A program made the translations under genes and the position numbers. From Microbacterium sp. LWH7-1.2 (GTDB lineage: Bacteria > Actinomycetota > Actinomycetes > Actinomycetales > Microbacteriaceae), in assembly GCF_038397755.1 (NCBI RefSeq), contig NZ_CP151637.1, forward strand, positions 2,046,001 to 2,110,000: 64,000 nt of DNA. Reading direction: 5' to 3'. Below, piece by piece: positions 42,624-50,811 of this stretch (the stretch's first letter is position 1; each line of letters opens with the position of its first letter). The notes under the pieces were generated by a model that ran no database searches, was not told the origin of the DNA, and worked only from the letters and a program-made list of their open reading frames with translations.

Positions 42624-42716
42624 GAATGCTCCCCCTTGTATGCACTCCCCCGCACCACGCTAGTCGAAGGTCAGGAAGCGCGGGCGGTACCGGAAAATAC
42701 ATGTCCATAACGTGGT

Positions 42717-42753
42717 CTTGCCCGGCCACCCTCGCGGAGGGCGGCCGGGCAAG
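42717..42753 (-). terminator. Terminator of the second IniB-like gene
   Basis: cttgcccggcc (42717-42727) pairs with ggccgggcaag (42743-42753), and the inner ccctc/gaggg extends the stem. Confidence 0.7.
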
Positions 42754-42768
42754 GTCTGTGTGAGCGGA

Positions 42769-43821
42769 TCAGAAGTCGACGATGTCGTCGCCCGCGACGT
42801 CGCCGCCAGGGCTGAAGAAGTTGCCGCTGTTCTCCCACTCGAGCTCGTTCTCCACCGAGTTGTCGACCTCGCTCGTGAACGAGTCCTCGATGTCGACGTC
42901 GACGTCCGTCGAGTTGTCGGTCTCGTTGAAGGAGTCGTCGATCTCGACCTCGAACTCGTTCCACTCGTTGGTCGAGTTGTCCTGGAACGAGTCCTGGATG
43001 TGGGTGTCGATCCACGTGTTGCCGATCGACACGTCGCCGACGCTGATCGTCGTCTGCGAGTTGTCGACGTCGGCGTCGTCGCCGGCAGCCGCACCCCAGT
43101 CACCCGAGTTCGCCACGGCCTCCTGCTCGAACTCCTGGTCGACGTCGCCGTTCACGAAGCCGAACGACTGCGCGACCGACTGGTCGACGACCTGTGCACG
43201 GTTGTCGATGTCGAGGTTCAGCGAACCCGACGCGGCAGCAGCCGCAGCAGCAGCGCCGCCGGCACCGCCGAGGGCGAGGTTCAGGTCGCCGCCGACACCG
43301 GTGTTGTACTGGCGGACGCCGACCGTCACCGAGTCGTCGTTGAGCGTGGTCTCGTTGAAGGAGTCCGTGTAGTTGTCCGAGTTGTCGTTGTACGAGTCGT
43401 CGGTCTCCGAGTTGTCGTCGGTGGAGTTGTCCGAGTTGTCGTTGAACGAGTCCTCGATCTCGACCTCGACGTCGGTCTCGACGGAGTTGTCCGAGTTGTC
43501 CGAGTTGTCCGAGTTGTCCGAGTTGTCGGTGTTGCCGCTGAAGTTGCCGTTGCCGGAATCCTCGATGTCGGTGTTGCCGATCTCGTTGTCGGAGGCGATG
43601 TCGTTGCCGACGGCGCTGTTGACGTTGTTGTCGTCGTTGTCGACGGCGCTGTTGACGTTGTTGTCCTCGACCTCGACGTCGGTGTCGTTGCCGACGACGT
43701 TGCCGTCGTTGCCGACGACGTTGTCCTCGACCTCTACGTCGGTGTTGCCGATGTCGTTGTTGGAGAGGACGTCTTCGATGTTGGTCTGAACACCGAGGAC
43801 ATTCACATTCTCGTCAGCCAT
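42769..43821 (-). CDS. Asn/Asp-rich repeat protein, IniB-related
   Basis: 350 residues, extremely rich in Asn, Asp, Ser, Val and Thr, very acidic, no signal or membrane helix. The first 170 residues are short repeats (NDTDVEVEDNNVNSAV, TDNSDNSDNSDNS, DSFNDNSDNS). A Gly/Ala stretch (GGAGGAAAAAAAS) precedes about 120 residues homologous to the repeat module of the IniB-like protein at 37750: DNRAQVVDQSV, GDVDQEFEQEAVANSGD, GAAAGDDADVDNS, GDVSIGNTW, DSFQDNSTN. The IniB N-terminal domain is absent. Alternating Asn/Asp-Ser patterns suggest a beta-solenoid or amyloid-like filament (inference). Start set at the third possible Met, with AAAGGA six bases upstream. Confidence 0.7.
   Translation of the reverse strand: MADENVNVLGVQTNIEDVLSNNDIGNTDVEVEDNVVGNDGNVVGNDTDVEVEDNNVNSAVDNDDNNVNSAVGNDIASDNEIGNTDIEDSGNGNFSGNTDNSDNSDNSDNSDNSVETDVEVEIEDSFNDNSDNSTDDNSETDDSYNDNSDNYTDSFNETTLNDDSVTVGVRQYNTGVGGDLNLALGGAGGAAAAAAAASGSLNLDIDNRAQVVDQSVAQSFGFVNGDVDQEFEQEAVANSGDWGAAAGDDADVDNSQTTISVGDVSIGNTWIDTHIQDSFQDNSTNEWNEFEVEIDDSFNETDNSTDVDVDIEDSFTSEVDNSVENELEWENSGNFFSPGGDVAGDDIVDF
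43484..43528 (-). repeat. Five tandem 9-bp units coding Asp-Asn-Ser
   Basis: Plus-strand gagttgtcc is repeated five times (last unit gagttgtcg), encoding DNS triplets in the second IniB-like protein. Confidence 0.8.
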
Positions 43822-43908
43822 GATCATTCCTTTGTTCGCGGAGCCTGGTGGCGTACGTGTAAGAGTCTGTTCTCAGGGCCGCCCGGTCACATCCGGGGTG
43901 ATCCCGCA

Positions 43909-43945
43909 ACCTCCCCAGGGGAGGTGGGGGTTCCGGTTGGGGGTT
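43909..43945. promoter_or_regulatory. Candidate regulator sites upstream of the second IniB-like gene
   Basis: A palindrome acctcccc-a-ggggaggt (43909-43925) lies next to two minus-strand AACCCCC boxes (43926-43932, 43939-43945), the word repeated before the first IniB-like gene. They lie about 65-80 bases from a weak -10 (TACACG, 43856-43861). Confidence 0.35.
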
Positions 43946-43985
43946 TCGGGATGCGGTCCGGGCTATCCCCGGGGCGGCGGCGCCG

Positions 43986-43991
43986 TAGGCT
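43986..43991 (+). promoter_or_regulatory. Leaderless -10 box of the methyltransferase gene
   Basis: TAGGCT, six bases, then GTG 43998. Confidence 0.6.
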
Positions 43992-43997
43992 CGGCGG

Positions 43998-45185
43998 GTG
44001 GAACTCTCCGAACTCGAAGCGCTCCTGACGCCCGAGGGCCTGCGTCTGCTCGACGCGATGCCGCCTGTGGACTCCTCCGACGACGTCGCGCGCACCGTGA
44101 CCCGACTGCGCCGCGACGGCCACTCCCCCGACCTCGTCTCCGCGGTCGTCGGCCAGGCGCGGCTGCGCACACGCGGGCGCGCGAAGTTCGGCGATCTGGC
44201 GGAACGGATGCTGTTCACCCGCGCCGGCCTCGAACAGGCGACGCGTCTGCCGATCGCGGCCCGTCACGCGGCACGGTTCCGCGACGCCGGGTTCACGCGC
44301 GTCGCCGACCTCGGCTGCGGCATCGGCGGTGACGCCCTCGGTCTCGCCGGGCTCGGCCTGCGCGTGACGGCCGTCGATGCCGACGCGGTGACCGCCGGCA
44401 TCGCGGCCTACAACCTCGCGCCGTTCGGCACCGACGCCGAGGTGCGTCTGGGCACCGCGGAAGACACCGACCTCGACGGCATCGACGCCGTGTGGCTCGA
44501 CCCGGCCCGCCGCACCGCCGGGCACTCCGAGACCGCCCGCACGCGCCCCGAGGACTGGTCGCCGTCGCTCGACTGGGTCTTCGACCTCGCCCGGCGCCTG
44601 CCCATCGGCGTGAAGCTCGGTCCCGGGCTCGACCGCGATCTCATCCCCGACGACGTCGAGGCGCAGTGGGTCAGCGCCGACGGGTCGACCGTCGAGCTCG
44701 TGCTGTGGTCAGGAGCTCTGGCGCGCAGGGGTGTCCGCCGCGCCGCGCTGGTCATCCGCGGCGATCAGGCGCACGAGCTGACGGCCGAGACGGATGCTGC
44801 GGACCAGCCCACCCGCGAGCTCGGCGCCTTCCTGCACGAGCCCGACGGCGCCGTCATCCGCGCGCGCCTCATCGGCGACGTCGCCCGTACGCTCGAGGCG
44901 GGGATGCTCGACGAGCACATCGCCTACCTCACGTCGGACGCCGCCCTCACCTCGCCGTTCGTCTCGACCTTCCGCGTGCGCGAGGTGCTGCCCGCCGACG
45001 AGAAGGCCCTCGCGCGGGCGCTGCGCGAACGCGACATCGGCCGCCTCGAGATCAAGAAGCGGGGCGTGGACGTCGACCCCGCGGCCCTGCGCCCGCGTCT
45101 GAAGCTGCGTGGCTCGGCCTCGGCGACGCTCCTCCTCACCCGCATCGGCAGCCGCCGCACCGCCATCCTCGCCGACCGCGTCTAG
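43998..45185 (+). CDS. SAM-dependent methyltransferase with THUMP-like C-terminus
   Basis: 395 residues. The Rossmann core has motif I VADLGCGIGGDALGLAG (about 100-117) and an acidic post-I VDADAV. The DPAR motif (WLDPARRT) resembles the catalytic loop of RNA/DNA base methyltransferases. The last 75 residues (REVLPADEKALARALRERDIGRLEIKKRG) match the THUMP-like domain found C-terminal in this family, suggesting an RNA substrate. Function not established. Confidence 0.8.
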   Translation: MELSELEALLTPEGLRLLDAMPPVDSSDDVARTVTRLRRDGHSPDLVSAVVGQARLRTRGRAKFGDLAERMLFTRAGLEQATRLPIAARHAARFRDAGFTRVADLGCGIGGDALGLAGLGLRVTAVDADAVTAGIAAYNLAPFGTDAEVRLGTAEDTDLDGIDAVWLDPARRTAGHSETARTRPEDWSPSLDWVFDLARRLPIGVKLGPGLDRDLIPDDVEAQWVSADGSTVELVLWSGALARRGVRRAALVIRGDQAHELTAETDAADQPTRELGAFLHEPDGAVIRARLIGDVARTLEAGMLDEHIAYLTSDAALTSPFVSTFRVREVLPADEKALARALRERDIGRLEIKKRGVDVDPAALRPRLKLRGSASATLLLTRIGSRRTAILADRV

Positions 45186-45211
45186 CCCCGCCCGCCGCCC
45201 CGCTTCATGCT

Positions 45212-45270
45212 GTTCACTTGCGCTATGTGCGCCCGAACGCGACTTTGACGTACGTGTAGCGCAAGTGAAC
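45212..45270. repeat. Quasi-palindromic element E
   Basis: Perfect 14-base arms gttcacttgcgcta (45212-45225) and tagcgcaagtgaac (45257-45270) around a 31-base centre, between convergent genes. It can serve as a terminator for both. Confidence 0.65.
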
Positions 45271-45313
45271 CGATAAAGGGACCGCCGACACGGGTGCATG
45301 CGGCCGCCGCCGG

Positions 45314-45895
45314 TCAGCCGATGATGTGGGCCTGCGCCGCCGCGTAGAGGAGCCAGCCGGCGCTGTACAGGATCGACAGCGTTCCGAGCACGATCGCCCA
45401 CACGGCGACGGAGCGGTTCTCGAGCGGGCGTCGGAGGGCGATGATGGCCGACACGACTGCGACCAGGCCGATCGGGAACCCCCAGCCGACGAACATCGAC
45501 ACGATGAGCCCGACGATCGCGAACGCGAGCGCCCAGCCCGCGAGCCCGCGGTGGAACCCCGAGTCCGTCGCCGTCCACGACGTGTCGTCGGCAGTGAAAT
45601 CGCCGCCCGGCTCGGCCGGTGCGGTCTCCACGGTGACGGCGACCGGTGCCGTCGGCAGCCGCAGGAACCCGCCGCGATGCGCCCCCGGCAGCGGTGAGGC
45701 GTCCTGCGCGGGCTCGACGTCCGGCGACACCGGCGTCACGGTCGGTCCCCCGGGATCCTCTGGTCGCCCCGCGGAGGGCACGCCCGCGCCCGCGGTCGAG
45801 GCGCCCGGCGCATCCGCAGACGCCGGATCGACATCGGCCGGATCAGTGTCGGGCGTCCCGTCCTCGCCGGGGCGCGGCATCCGTTCGTCCGTCAT
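45314..45895 (-). CDS. Small membrane protein with long acidic head (DUF4190-like)
   Basis: 193 residues. Residues 1-115 are acidic, Pro/Ala/Thr-rich and disordered. Two or three hydrophobic helices follow ([54 protein letters not shown]) in the DUF4190 pattern. Its start overlaps the tsaD stop (ATGA), so it ends the tsaB-rimI-tsaD operon. Function unknown. Confidence 0.65.
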   Translation of the reverse strand: MTDERMPRPGEDGTPDTDPADVDPASADAPGASTAGAGVPSAGRPEDPGGPTVTPVSPDVEPAQDASPLPGAHRGGFLRLPTAPVAVTVETAPAEPGGDFTADDTSWTATDSGFHRGLAGWALAFAIVGLIVSMFVGWGFPIGLVAVVSAIIALRRPLENRSVAVWAIVLGTLSILYSAGWLLYAAAQAHIIG

Positions 45896-46959
45896 GCCGA
45901 CTCCGCGACCTGGATCTCGGTGACGGGCAGTGTCGAGTCGGCGCCGAACTCGAGGGTCGACGGCTCGCGGCCCGACATGATGAGCTCGGACGTCAGCGCC
46001 GCGATCATCGCGCCGTTGTCGGTGCAGAGCGACAGCGGCGGGATGCGCACGGTGACGCCCTCCTCCGCGGCACGTTCGAGGGCCACCTCCCGCAGCCGGC
46101 GGTTCGCGATCACACCGCCGCCGAGCAGCAGGCGGGGCACGCCGTGGTCCCGGCAGGCGGCGAGTGCCTTGGTGACGAGCACGTCGACGACGGCCTCGCG
46201 GAAGCTCGCGGCGACGTCGGCCACGGGCACCGCCTCCCCGAGAACCTCGCGCTGCTCGACCCAGCGGGCGACCGCGGTCTTCAGTCCCGAGAACGAGAAG
46301 TCGTAGCGGTGCTTCGCCATGTCGCTCGCGCGCGACAGCCCGCGCGGGAACGGGATCGCCTTCGGATCACCGGATGCTGCCGCCCGGTCGATCTCCGGAC
46401 CCCCGGGGTAGGGCAGCCCCAGCAGCCGAGCCACCTTGTCGAAGGCCTCGCCGGCGGCGTCGTCCATCGTCTCGCCGAGGAGCTCGACGTCGGTGGTGAG
46501 GTCCCGGACGAGGAGCAGCGACGTGTGCCCACCCGAGACGAGCAGCGCGACCGTCGGGTATTCGAGGGGCGGTGCCTCGGCGTCGAGGATGTCGGCCGCG
46601 ATGTGGCCGACGAGGTGGTTCACGGCGTACAGGGGCTTCTCGAGCGACACCGAGAGCGCCTTCGCCGCACCGACGCCGACCATGAGGGCGCCCGCCAGCC
46701 CGGGCCCCGAAGTCACTGCCACGGCGTCGAGGTCTGCCAGTGCGACCCCCGACTCGGCGAGCGCCGCCTCGATCGACGGCTGCAGCGCCTCGAGGTGCGC
46801 GCGGGCCGCGACCTCGGGCACGACGCCGCCGTAGCGGGCGTGCTCGTCCATCGAGCTCGCGATCGTGTTCGACAGCAGCGTGCGGCCGCGCACGATCCCG
46901 ATCCCGGTCTCGTCGCAGCTCGTCTCGATGCCGAGCACCAGCGGTTCGGCGCGGTTCAT
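45892..46959 (-). CDS. tsaD: tRNA N6-threonylcarbamoyladenosine transferase
   Basis: 355 residues; ASKHA-fold enzyme that transfers the threonylcarbamoyl group to A37 of t[14 protein letters not shown] at the start, metal-binding [16 protein letters not shown] and [14 protein letters not shown] are diagnostic. ATG 46959 overlaps the rimI stop codon and has GGAGG upstream. Confidence 0.95.
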   Translation of the reverse strand: MNRAEPLVLGIETSCDETGIGIVRGRTLLSNTIASSMDEHARYGGVVPEVAARAHLEALQPSIEAALAESGVALADLDAVAVTSGPGLAGALMVGVGAAKALSVSLEKPLYAVNHLVGHIAADILDAEAPPLEYPTVALLVSGGHTSLLLVRDLTTDVELLGETMDDAAGEAFDKVARLLGLPYPGGPEIDRAAASGDPKAIPFPRGLSRASDMAKHRYDFSFSGLKTAVARWVEQREVLGEAVPVADVAASFREAVVDVLVTKALAACRDHGVPRLLLGGGVIANRRLREVALERAAEEGVTVRIPPLSLCTDNGAMIAALTSELIMSGREPSTLEFGADSTLPVTEIQVAESA

Positions 46960-47570
46960 GTGCACACCCCTCCGTCCCAGGCGGCCGTGTCCCCGATCCG
47001 GAATCCGGACTTCGTGCCGGTTTCCGGGGCATCGGGGGCAGCCGCTCCGGAAACCGTGCGGTCCTCCGAATTCCGGATCCGGGATTCGACGGAAGGCGAG
47101 GACGGATGCTGCGCCCCGTGCCACCCGCGCAGGTCGAGCTTCATCACCACGGCGTCGACGTCGTCGGGCTGGTAGTACCGGGGCTTGCGCCCGATCTCGG
47201 CGAAGCCCTCCGAGACGTACAGCGTCTGGGCGACCGGGTTGTCGGCGCGCACCTCGAGGAACACGTCGGTGACTCCGCGCCGGGCGGCCTCCTCGAGAAG
47301 CGCCCGCAGGATCGCGCGACCACGACCGCGGCCCCGCGACACCTCGGCGATCGCGATCGTCTGGATGTCGGCATCCTTCGCGCCGGCGACAGCCCGCAGT
47401 CCCGCGTACCCGACGAGTCGGCCGGCCTCGTCGTCGACGACGTACCAGCCGTGCGGCGACGCGAGCTCTTCGCGCATCATCGCCTCGGACCAGGCGTCGG
47501 TCGGAAACGACGTCCGCTCGAGCATCATGATCGCCGCGAGGTCGTCGGCGGTCGCGCGGCGGAGCGTCAC
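46956..47570 (-). CDS. rimI: RimI-like N-acetyltransferase with a palindrome-encoded tail
   Basis: 204 residues. Residues 1-149 are a complete GNAT domain: acetyl-CoA loop [13 protein letters not shown], then [13 protein letters not shown] and a C-terminal [14 protein letters not shown]. RimI homologues usually end there at about 150 residues. Residues 150-204 are low-complexity and coincide with quasi-palindrome F, which seems to have inserted before the original stop and moved it onto the tsaD start. RimI acetylates ribosomal protein S18 in E. coli; substrates here may be wider. Start overlaps the tsaB stop. Confidence 0.88.
   Translation of the reverse strand: MTLRRATADDLAAIMMLERTSFPTDAWSEAMMREELASPHGWYVVDDEAGRLVGYAGLRAVAGAKDADIQTIAIAEVSRGRGRGRAILRALLEEAARRGVTDVFLEVRADNPVAQTLYVSEGFAEIGRKPRYYQPDDVDAVVMKLDLRGWHGAQHPSSPSVESRIRNSEDRTVSGAAAPDAPETGTKSGFRIGDTAAWDGGVCT
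46991..47083. repeat. Quasi-palindromic element F inside rimI
   Basis: Left and right halves are inverted copies sharing gatccggaat and cggtttccgg blocks. The word CCGGAA/TTCCGG recurs at least six times in alternating orientation. ggacggatgctgcgcc follows at 47100. Confidence 0.65.
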
Positions 47571-48226
47571 AGATTCACCCGCTTCGGCGCGCGCGGAACC
47601 GTCACGTCGGGCGAGCGGAGGTAGAGCGCGTCGGCGGGCCCGATCGTGCGCCCGGCGGCGAGTGCGCGAGCCGCGGCGAGCGCGAGCATGCCCGCGGGGA
47701 TGCGGTCGGCGTCACGGCGTGCGGCCACGGCGCTCGCGAGCACGCCGTCGAGGTCGTCGCGGGGTGCGAGCGCGGGTTCCGTGACCCGCACGGGGAGGCC
47801 GTCATCGTCGAGCCCGCGGTAGAGCGTGTACGCGAACTCGCGTCGGCGCGCATCGGTCACGACGGCGAACGTCTCGTCGCCGGCATCCTCGTATCCGCCG
47901 GTGAGGGCGTCGTGGATGAGCAGCTCGAGGGCGACGGCGTCATGGCTCGGGACCGGCACGACCGGCACGCCTCGCCCGAGGGCGAAGGTGCGCGCCGCGG
48001 CGATGCCGACGCGCAGCCCGGTGAACGGGCCGGGCCCCATTCCCGCAGCGACATGCGTGATCTCCGAGGGAGAGACGGATGCCTCGGCCAGCGCCCGCCC
48101 GATCAGCGTGCCGATCACCTCGGCGTGGCCGCGGGGGTCTGCGCTCTCGACCTGCGAGCGGATCACGCCGTCCGGTTCGACCACCGCCACCGCGGAGCCG
48201 AGCGACGTGTCGATGCCGAGGATCAC
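47567..48226 (-). CDS. tsaB: t6A biosynthesis dimerisation protein
   Basis: 219 residues; inactive ASKHA paralogue that scaffolds TsaD and Tsa[35 protein letters not shown] and YTLYRG are typical. The frame is open nine codons further upstream, but a TACCCT box six bases before GTG 48226 supports this leaderless start. First gene of tsaB-rimI-tsaD-DUF4190. Confidence 0.92.
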   Translation of the reverse strand: MILGIDTSLGSAVAVVEPDGVIRSQVESADPRGHAEVIGTLIGRALAEASVSPSEITHVAAGMGPGPFTGLRVGIAAARTFALGRGVPVVPVPSHDAVALELLIHDALTGGYEDAGDETFAVVTDARRREFAYTLYRGLDDDGLPVRVTEPALAPRDDLDGVLASAVAARRDADRIPAGMLALAAARALAAGRTIGPADALYLRSPDVTVPRAPKRVNL

Positions 48227-48232
48227 CCTTCC

Positions 48233-48238
48233 AGGGTA
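48233..48238 (-). promoter_or_regulatory. Leaderless -10 box of the tsaB operon
   Basis: Minus-strand TACCCT, six bases, then GTG 48226. Confidence 0.6.
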
Positions 48239-48281
48239 GTCGGCGCCCCGCACCCGGAGATCCGAGCGGCTCGGGCGCCTC

Positions 48282-48380
48282 CGCTCCTCATTTGGGACCA
48301 GGGCCGAGGTGAGGAGCTTCCCGCCGGGTCTCCGTCTGGATCTCGGGCGGGACCCTCGATTGAGGACGCGGGACCAGGAG
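48282..48380. repeat. Quasi-palindromic element G
   Basis: cgctcct (48282-48288) is mirrored by aggagcg (48374-48380). Inside are ctcctca/tgaggag and cccgcc/ggcggg stems and repeated GGGACC words in both orientations. Lies between tsaE and tsaB. Confidence 0.45.
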
Positions 48381-48416
48381 CGCAGACGGACGATGGATGC
48401 CGCGGCCGCCGCCCGC

Positions 48417-48977
48417 TCAGGGGTGCCGGGTGATCTTCACCAGGCGCGGGGTGTCGGCGTCGAGGTCGGCCTCGTGGGCGAGGGTGCCGCAGGCGTTGTC
48501 GACGCCGTGGCCGTGCCACTCGCGCTCGAGCTCGACCTCCCACCACTGCTCTCGGAGACCGTCGACGAGTCCGCGGCCCCACTCCACGATGACGACGGAG
48601 CCGTCGAAGTCGATGTCGAGGTCGTCGAGCTCGGCGGCCGAGCCGAGGCGGTATGCGTCCACGTGCACGAGCGGCGCCCCACCGGAGAGCGACGGGTGCG
48701 TGCGGGCGAGCACGAACGTCGGGCTCTGGATGGGTCCGCGCACGTCGAGCCCCCGGCCGATGCCGCGGGTGAGGGTGGTCTTCCCCGCGCCGAGCGGACC
48801 GGTGAGCACCACCATGTCGCCGGGGTGCAGCATCCGTCCCATGTCCTCGCCGAGCGCCTCCATGGCCTCGGGCGAGGTGACCTCGCGCGTGCCGACCAGT
48901 GCGTCGAGTCCCTGGGGCTGCGTGTTCACGCCCGGTGCAACGCGCGGGACCTCGTCGTCGTTCCCGCTCGCGCTCAC
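48417..48977 (-). CDS. tsaE: tRNA t6A biosynthesis ATPase
   Basis: 186 residues from GTG 48977 (GGGGGAGG ribosome site). Walker A TGPLGAGKTTLTRG, YRLG in the family HxDxYR segment (HVDAYRLG) and VVIVEWGRG Walker B-like strand identify TsaE, which powers TsaB-TsaD turnover. A short disordered head and a C-terminal 20-residue extension are present. Confidence 0.92.
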   Translation of the reverse strand: MSASGNDDEVPRVAPGVNTQPQGLDALVGTREVTSPEAMEALGEDMGRMLHPGDMVVLTGPLGAGKTTLTRGIGRGLDVRGPIQSPTFVLARTHPSLSGGAPLVHVDAYRLGSAAELDDLDIDFDGSVVIVEWGRGLVDGLREQWWEVELEREWHGHGVDNACGTLAHEADLDADTPRLVKITRHP

Positions 48978-48996
48978 TTCGCCTCCCCCGTCCGCT

Positions 48997-49092
48997 GACC
49001 GTTTGCAGGATCGTCGAGGCGCGCGGGGCACAGCTCGCCCGGGAGTCTGCGAACGCGTTGCCCAGCCCCGCCGGACGGTCCTGCAAACGGTC
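48997..49092. repeat. Quasi-palindromic element H
   Basis: Perfect outer arms gaccgtttgcagga (48997-49010) and tcctgcaaacggtc (49079-49092), with further weaker inverted matches inward. Lies between alr and tsaE. Confidence 0.7.
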
Positions 49093-49104
49093 GCACGAGG
49101 CGGC

Positions 49105-50229
49105 TCACTCCGACACCTGCCGGCGGGGCACGCGAGGTCCGACGCGCGTGACGATCTCGTAGTTGATGGTGCCGGCGGCGTCCGCCCAGTCGGTGGCCGA
49201 CGGCACGCCCAGGGTCGGGTCGCCGAACAGCACCGCCGTCTCGCCCACGGCGACGGGCGCGTCGCCCACGTCGACGACGAACTGGTCCATCGCGATGCGG
49301 CCGGCGACGGTGAAGCGGCGTCCGCCGATCACCACGGGCCCGGCACCCGAGGCCTGGCGCGGCACGCCGTCGGCGTAGCCGAGGGGTACGAGCGCGAGCG
49401 TCGTGTCACGCTCGGCGCGGTAGTCGTAGCCGTACGACACGCCCTTGCCCGCGGGCACGCGGCGCACCGCGGCCACCGCGCCGCGCAGCGTCATCGCGGG
49501 ACGCAGGCCGAGGTCGGCCGAGGTGCGGTCGTCGAACGGCGAGAGTCCATAGATGCCGATGCCGATGCGCACGCAGCCCAGGCGCGCCTCCGGCAGGTCG
49601 ATCGCGGCGTGGGTCGCCGCAATGTGCCGCAGCGGCGGCGCGAGGCCGAGCGAGGCGGCGACGGCCACGCCGTCCTCGAACGCGCGCAGTGCGGCGCGGT
49701 CGTCCTCCGTCGAGGCGTTCGAGAGGTGGCTGAACAGCGCGATGACGCGCACCCGGCCGATCCGTTCGAGGCGCGCGGCCTCGGCGAAGACGACGCGGTA
49801 GTCCGCGGGTGCGATCCCGTTGCGCGAGAGCCCGGTCTCCAGCTTCAGGTGTACACCGACGGGACGATCGGCGGATGCTGCGGCCGCCGCCTTCTGCAGC
49901 TGCTCGAGGCTCGAGACGCCGAGCTCGATGCCGAGTGCGGCCGCCTCGGCGAAGTCCGCGCCCGGGGCGTGCAGCCACGCGACGATCGGGGCATCGATGC
50001 CTGCCCGGCGCAGGGCCAGCGCCTCGGTGATGTCGGACACGCCGAGCCGCGACGCCCCGCCCGCGAGCGCGGCGAGCGCCGAGCGCACCGCGCCGTGCCC
50101 GTACCCGTCGGCCTTGACGACCGCGATGATCTCCGACTCGGTGAGCCGGCGGAGGTGCCGCACGTTGTCCTCGATCGCGCCGACGTCGACTGTTGCCTCG
50201 CGCAGGGCCCCGGTGGGCAGGCGGCTCAC
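49105..50229 (-). CDS. alr: Alanine racemase
   Basis: 374 residues; makes D-Ala for peptidoglycan. PLP Lys39 in AVVKADGYGHG, the catalytic Tyr region KGVSYGYDYRAE and the MDQFVVDVGD segment are present. Start overlaps the acpS stop (ATGA/GTGA type), so acpS-alr are coupled, with tsaE probably on the same transcript. Confidence 0.95.
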   Translation of the reverse strand: MSRLPTGALREATVDVGAIEDNVRHLRRLTESEIIAVVKADGYGHGAVRSALAALAGGASRLGVSDITEALALRRAGIDAPIVAWLHAPGADFAEAAALGIELGVSSLEQLQKAAAAASADRPVGVHLKLETGLSRNGIAPADYRVVFAEAARLERIGRVRVIALFSHLSNASTEDDRAALRAFEDGVAVAASLGLAPPLRHIAATHAAIDLPEARLGCVRIGIGIYGLSPFDDRTSADLGLRPAMTLRGAVAAVRRVPAGKGVSYGYDYRAERDTTLALVPLGYADGVPRQASGAGPVVIGGRRFTVAGRIAMDQFVVDVGDAPVAVGETAVLFGDPTLGVPSATDWADAAGTINYEIVTRVGPRVPRRQVSE

Positions 50230-50705
50230 GCGTCGGCTCCTTCGGCGCCGCCGGTGCCGCGGGACTCGCGGGTCTCGCGGGGCAGGGGATTCGCACCGGG
50301 ACCGGGGACATCACCCTCGGTCTCGCGGAGAATCCCCTGGTTCGCGGGCCCCGGCACGGCCTCCGCGATGACGTACGCCGTCGCGAGGCCCGCGTCGTGC
50401 GAGAGCGACAGGTGCAGCGCGGTGATGCCCCGCTCGGCGACGACGGCCGCCGTCGAGCCGCGCAGCGAGAACACGGGACGACCGGAGGCCTCGGACGCGA
50501 TCTCGATCTCGGTCCAGTGCACGCCGTCCGAGCCGCCCAGCGCCTTGATGAGCGCCTCCTTCGCGGCGTACCTCGCCGCCTGCGAGTGCGGCTTGAGCTG
50601 CTGCTCGGCCTCCGAGAAGAGTCGCGGCAGCAGCTGCGGGGTGCGTTCGATCGTCCGCTCGAACCGAGGGATGTCGACGATGTCGACGCCGATACCGACG
50701 ATCAT
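50226..50705 (-). CDS. acpS: Holo-ACP synthase with a palindrome-encoded tail
   Basis: 159 residues. Residues 1-117 are complete AcpS: metal-binding Asp8 (IGVDIVD) and Glu50 (AAKEALIKAL), and HLSLSHDAGLATAYVI. It transfers 4'-phosphopantetheine from CoA to acyl carrier protein. AcpS is normally about 120 residues; residues 118-159 are a Gly/Pro/Arg-rich tail encoded by quasi-palindrome I, extending the frame to the alr start. Promoter box TAGGGT at 50742-50747 and an AGGAGG ribosome site. Confidence 0.9.
   Translation of the reverse strand: MIVGIGVDIVDIPRFERTIERTPQLLPRLFSEAEQQLKPHSQAARYAAKEALIKALGGSDGVHWTEIEIASEASGRPVFSLRGSTAAVVAERGITALHLSLSHDAGLATAYVIAEAVPGPANQGILRETEGDVPGPGANPLPRETRESRGTGGAEGADA
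50283..50339. repeat. Quasi-palindromic element I inside acpS
   Basis: Perfect arms caggggattc (50283-50292) and gaatcccctg (50330-50339), flanked by repeated tctcgcgg words and looser inverted matches out to about 50250 and 50370. Confidence 0.6.
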
Positions 50706-50766
50706 GTGGTCCTCCTGCGCGCTGCGGCCGCAGCATCCGCCACCCTATCGCGCGGCCCCGCAACCG

Positions 50767-50788
50767 CCGCCTGCCGCCCGGCAGGCGG
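50767..50788 (-). terminator. Hairpin downstream of glmS
   Basis: Perfect 9-base arms ccgcctgcc and ggcaggcgg around gccc; no T-run. Confidence 0.45.
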
Positions 50789-50811
50789 GACGGATGCTGC
50801 CGCCCCGGCGC

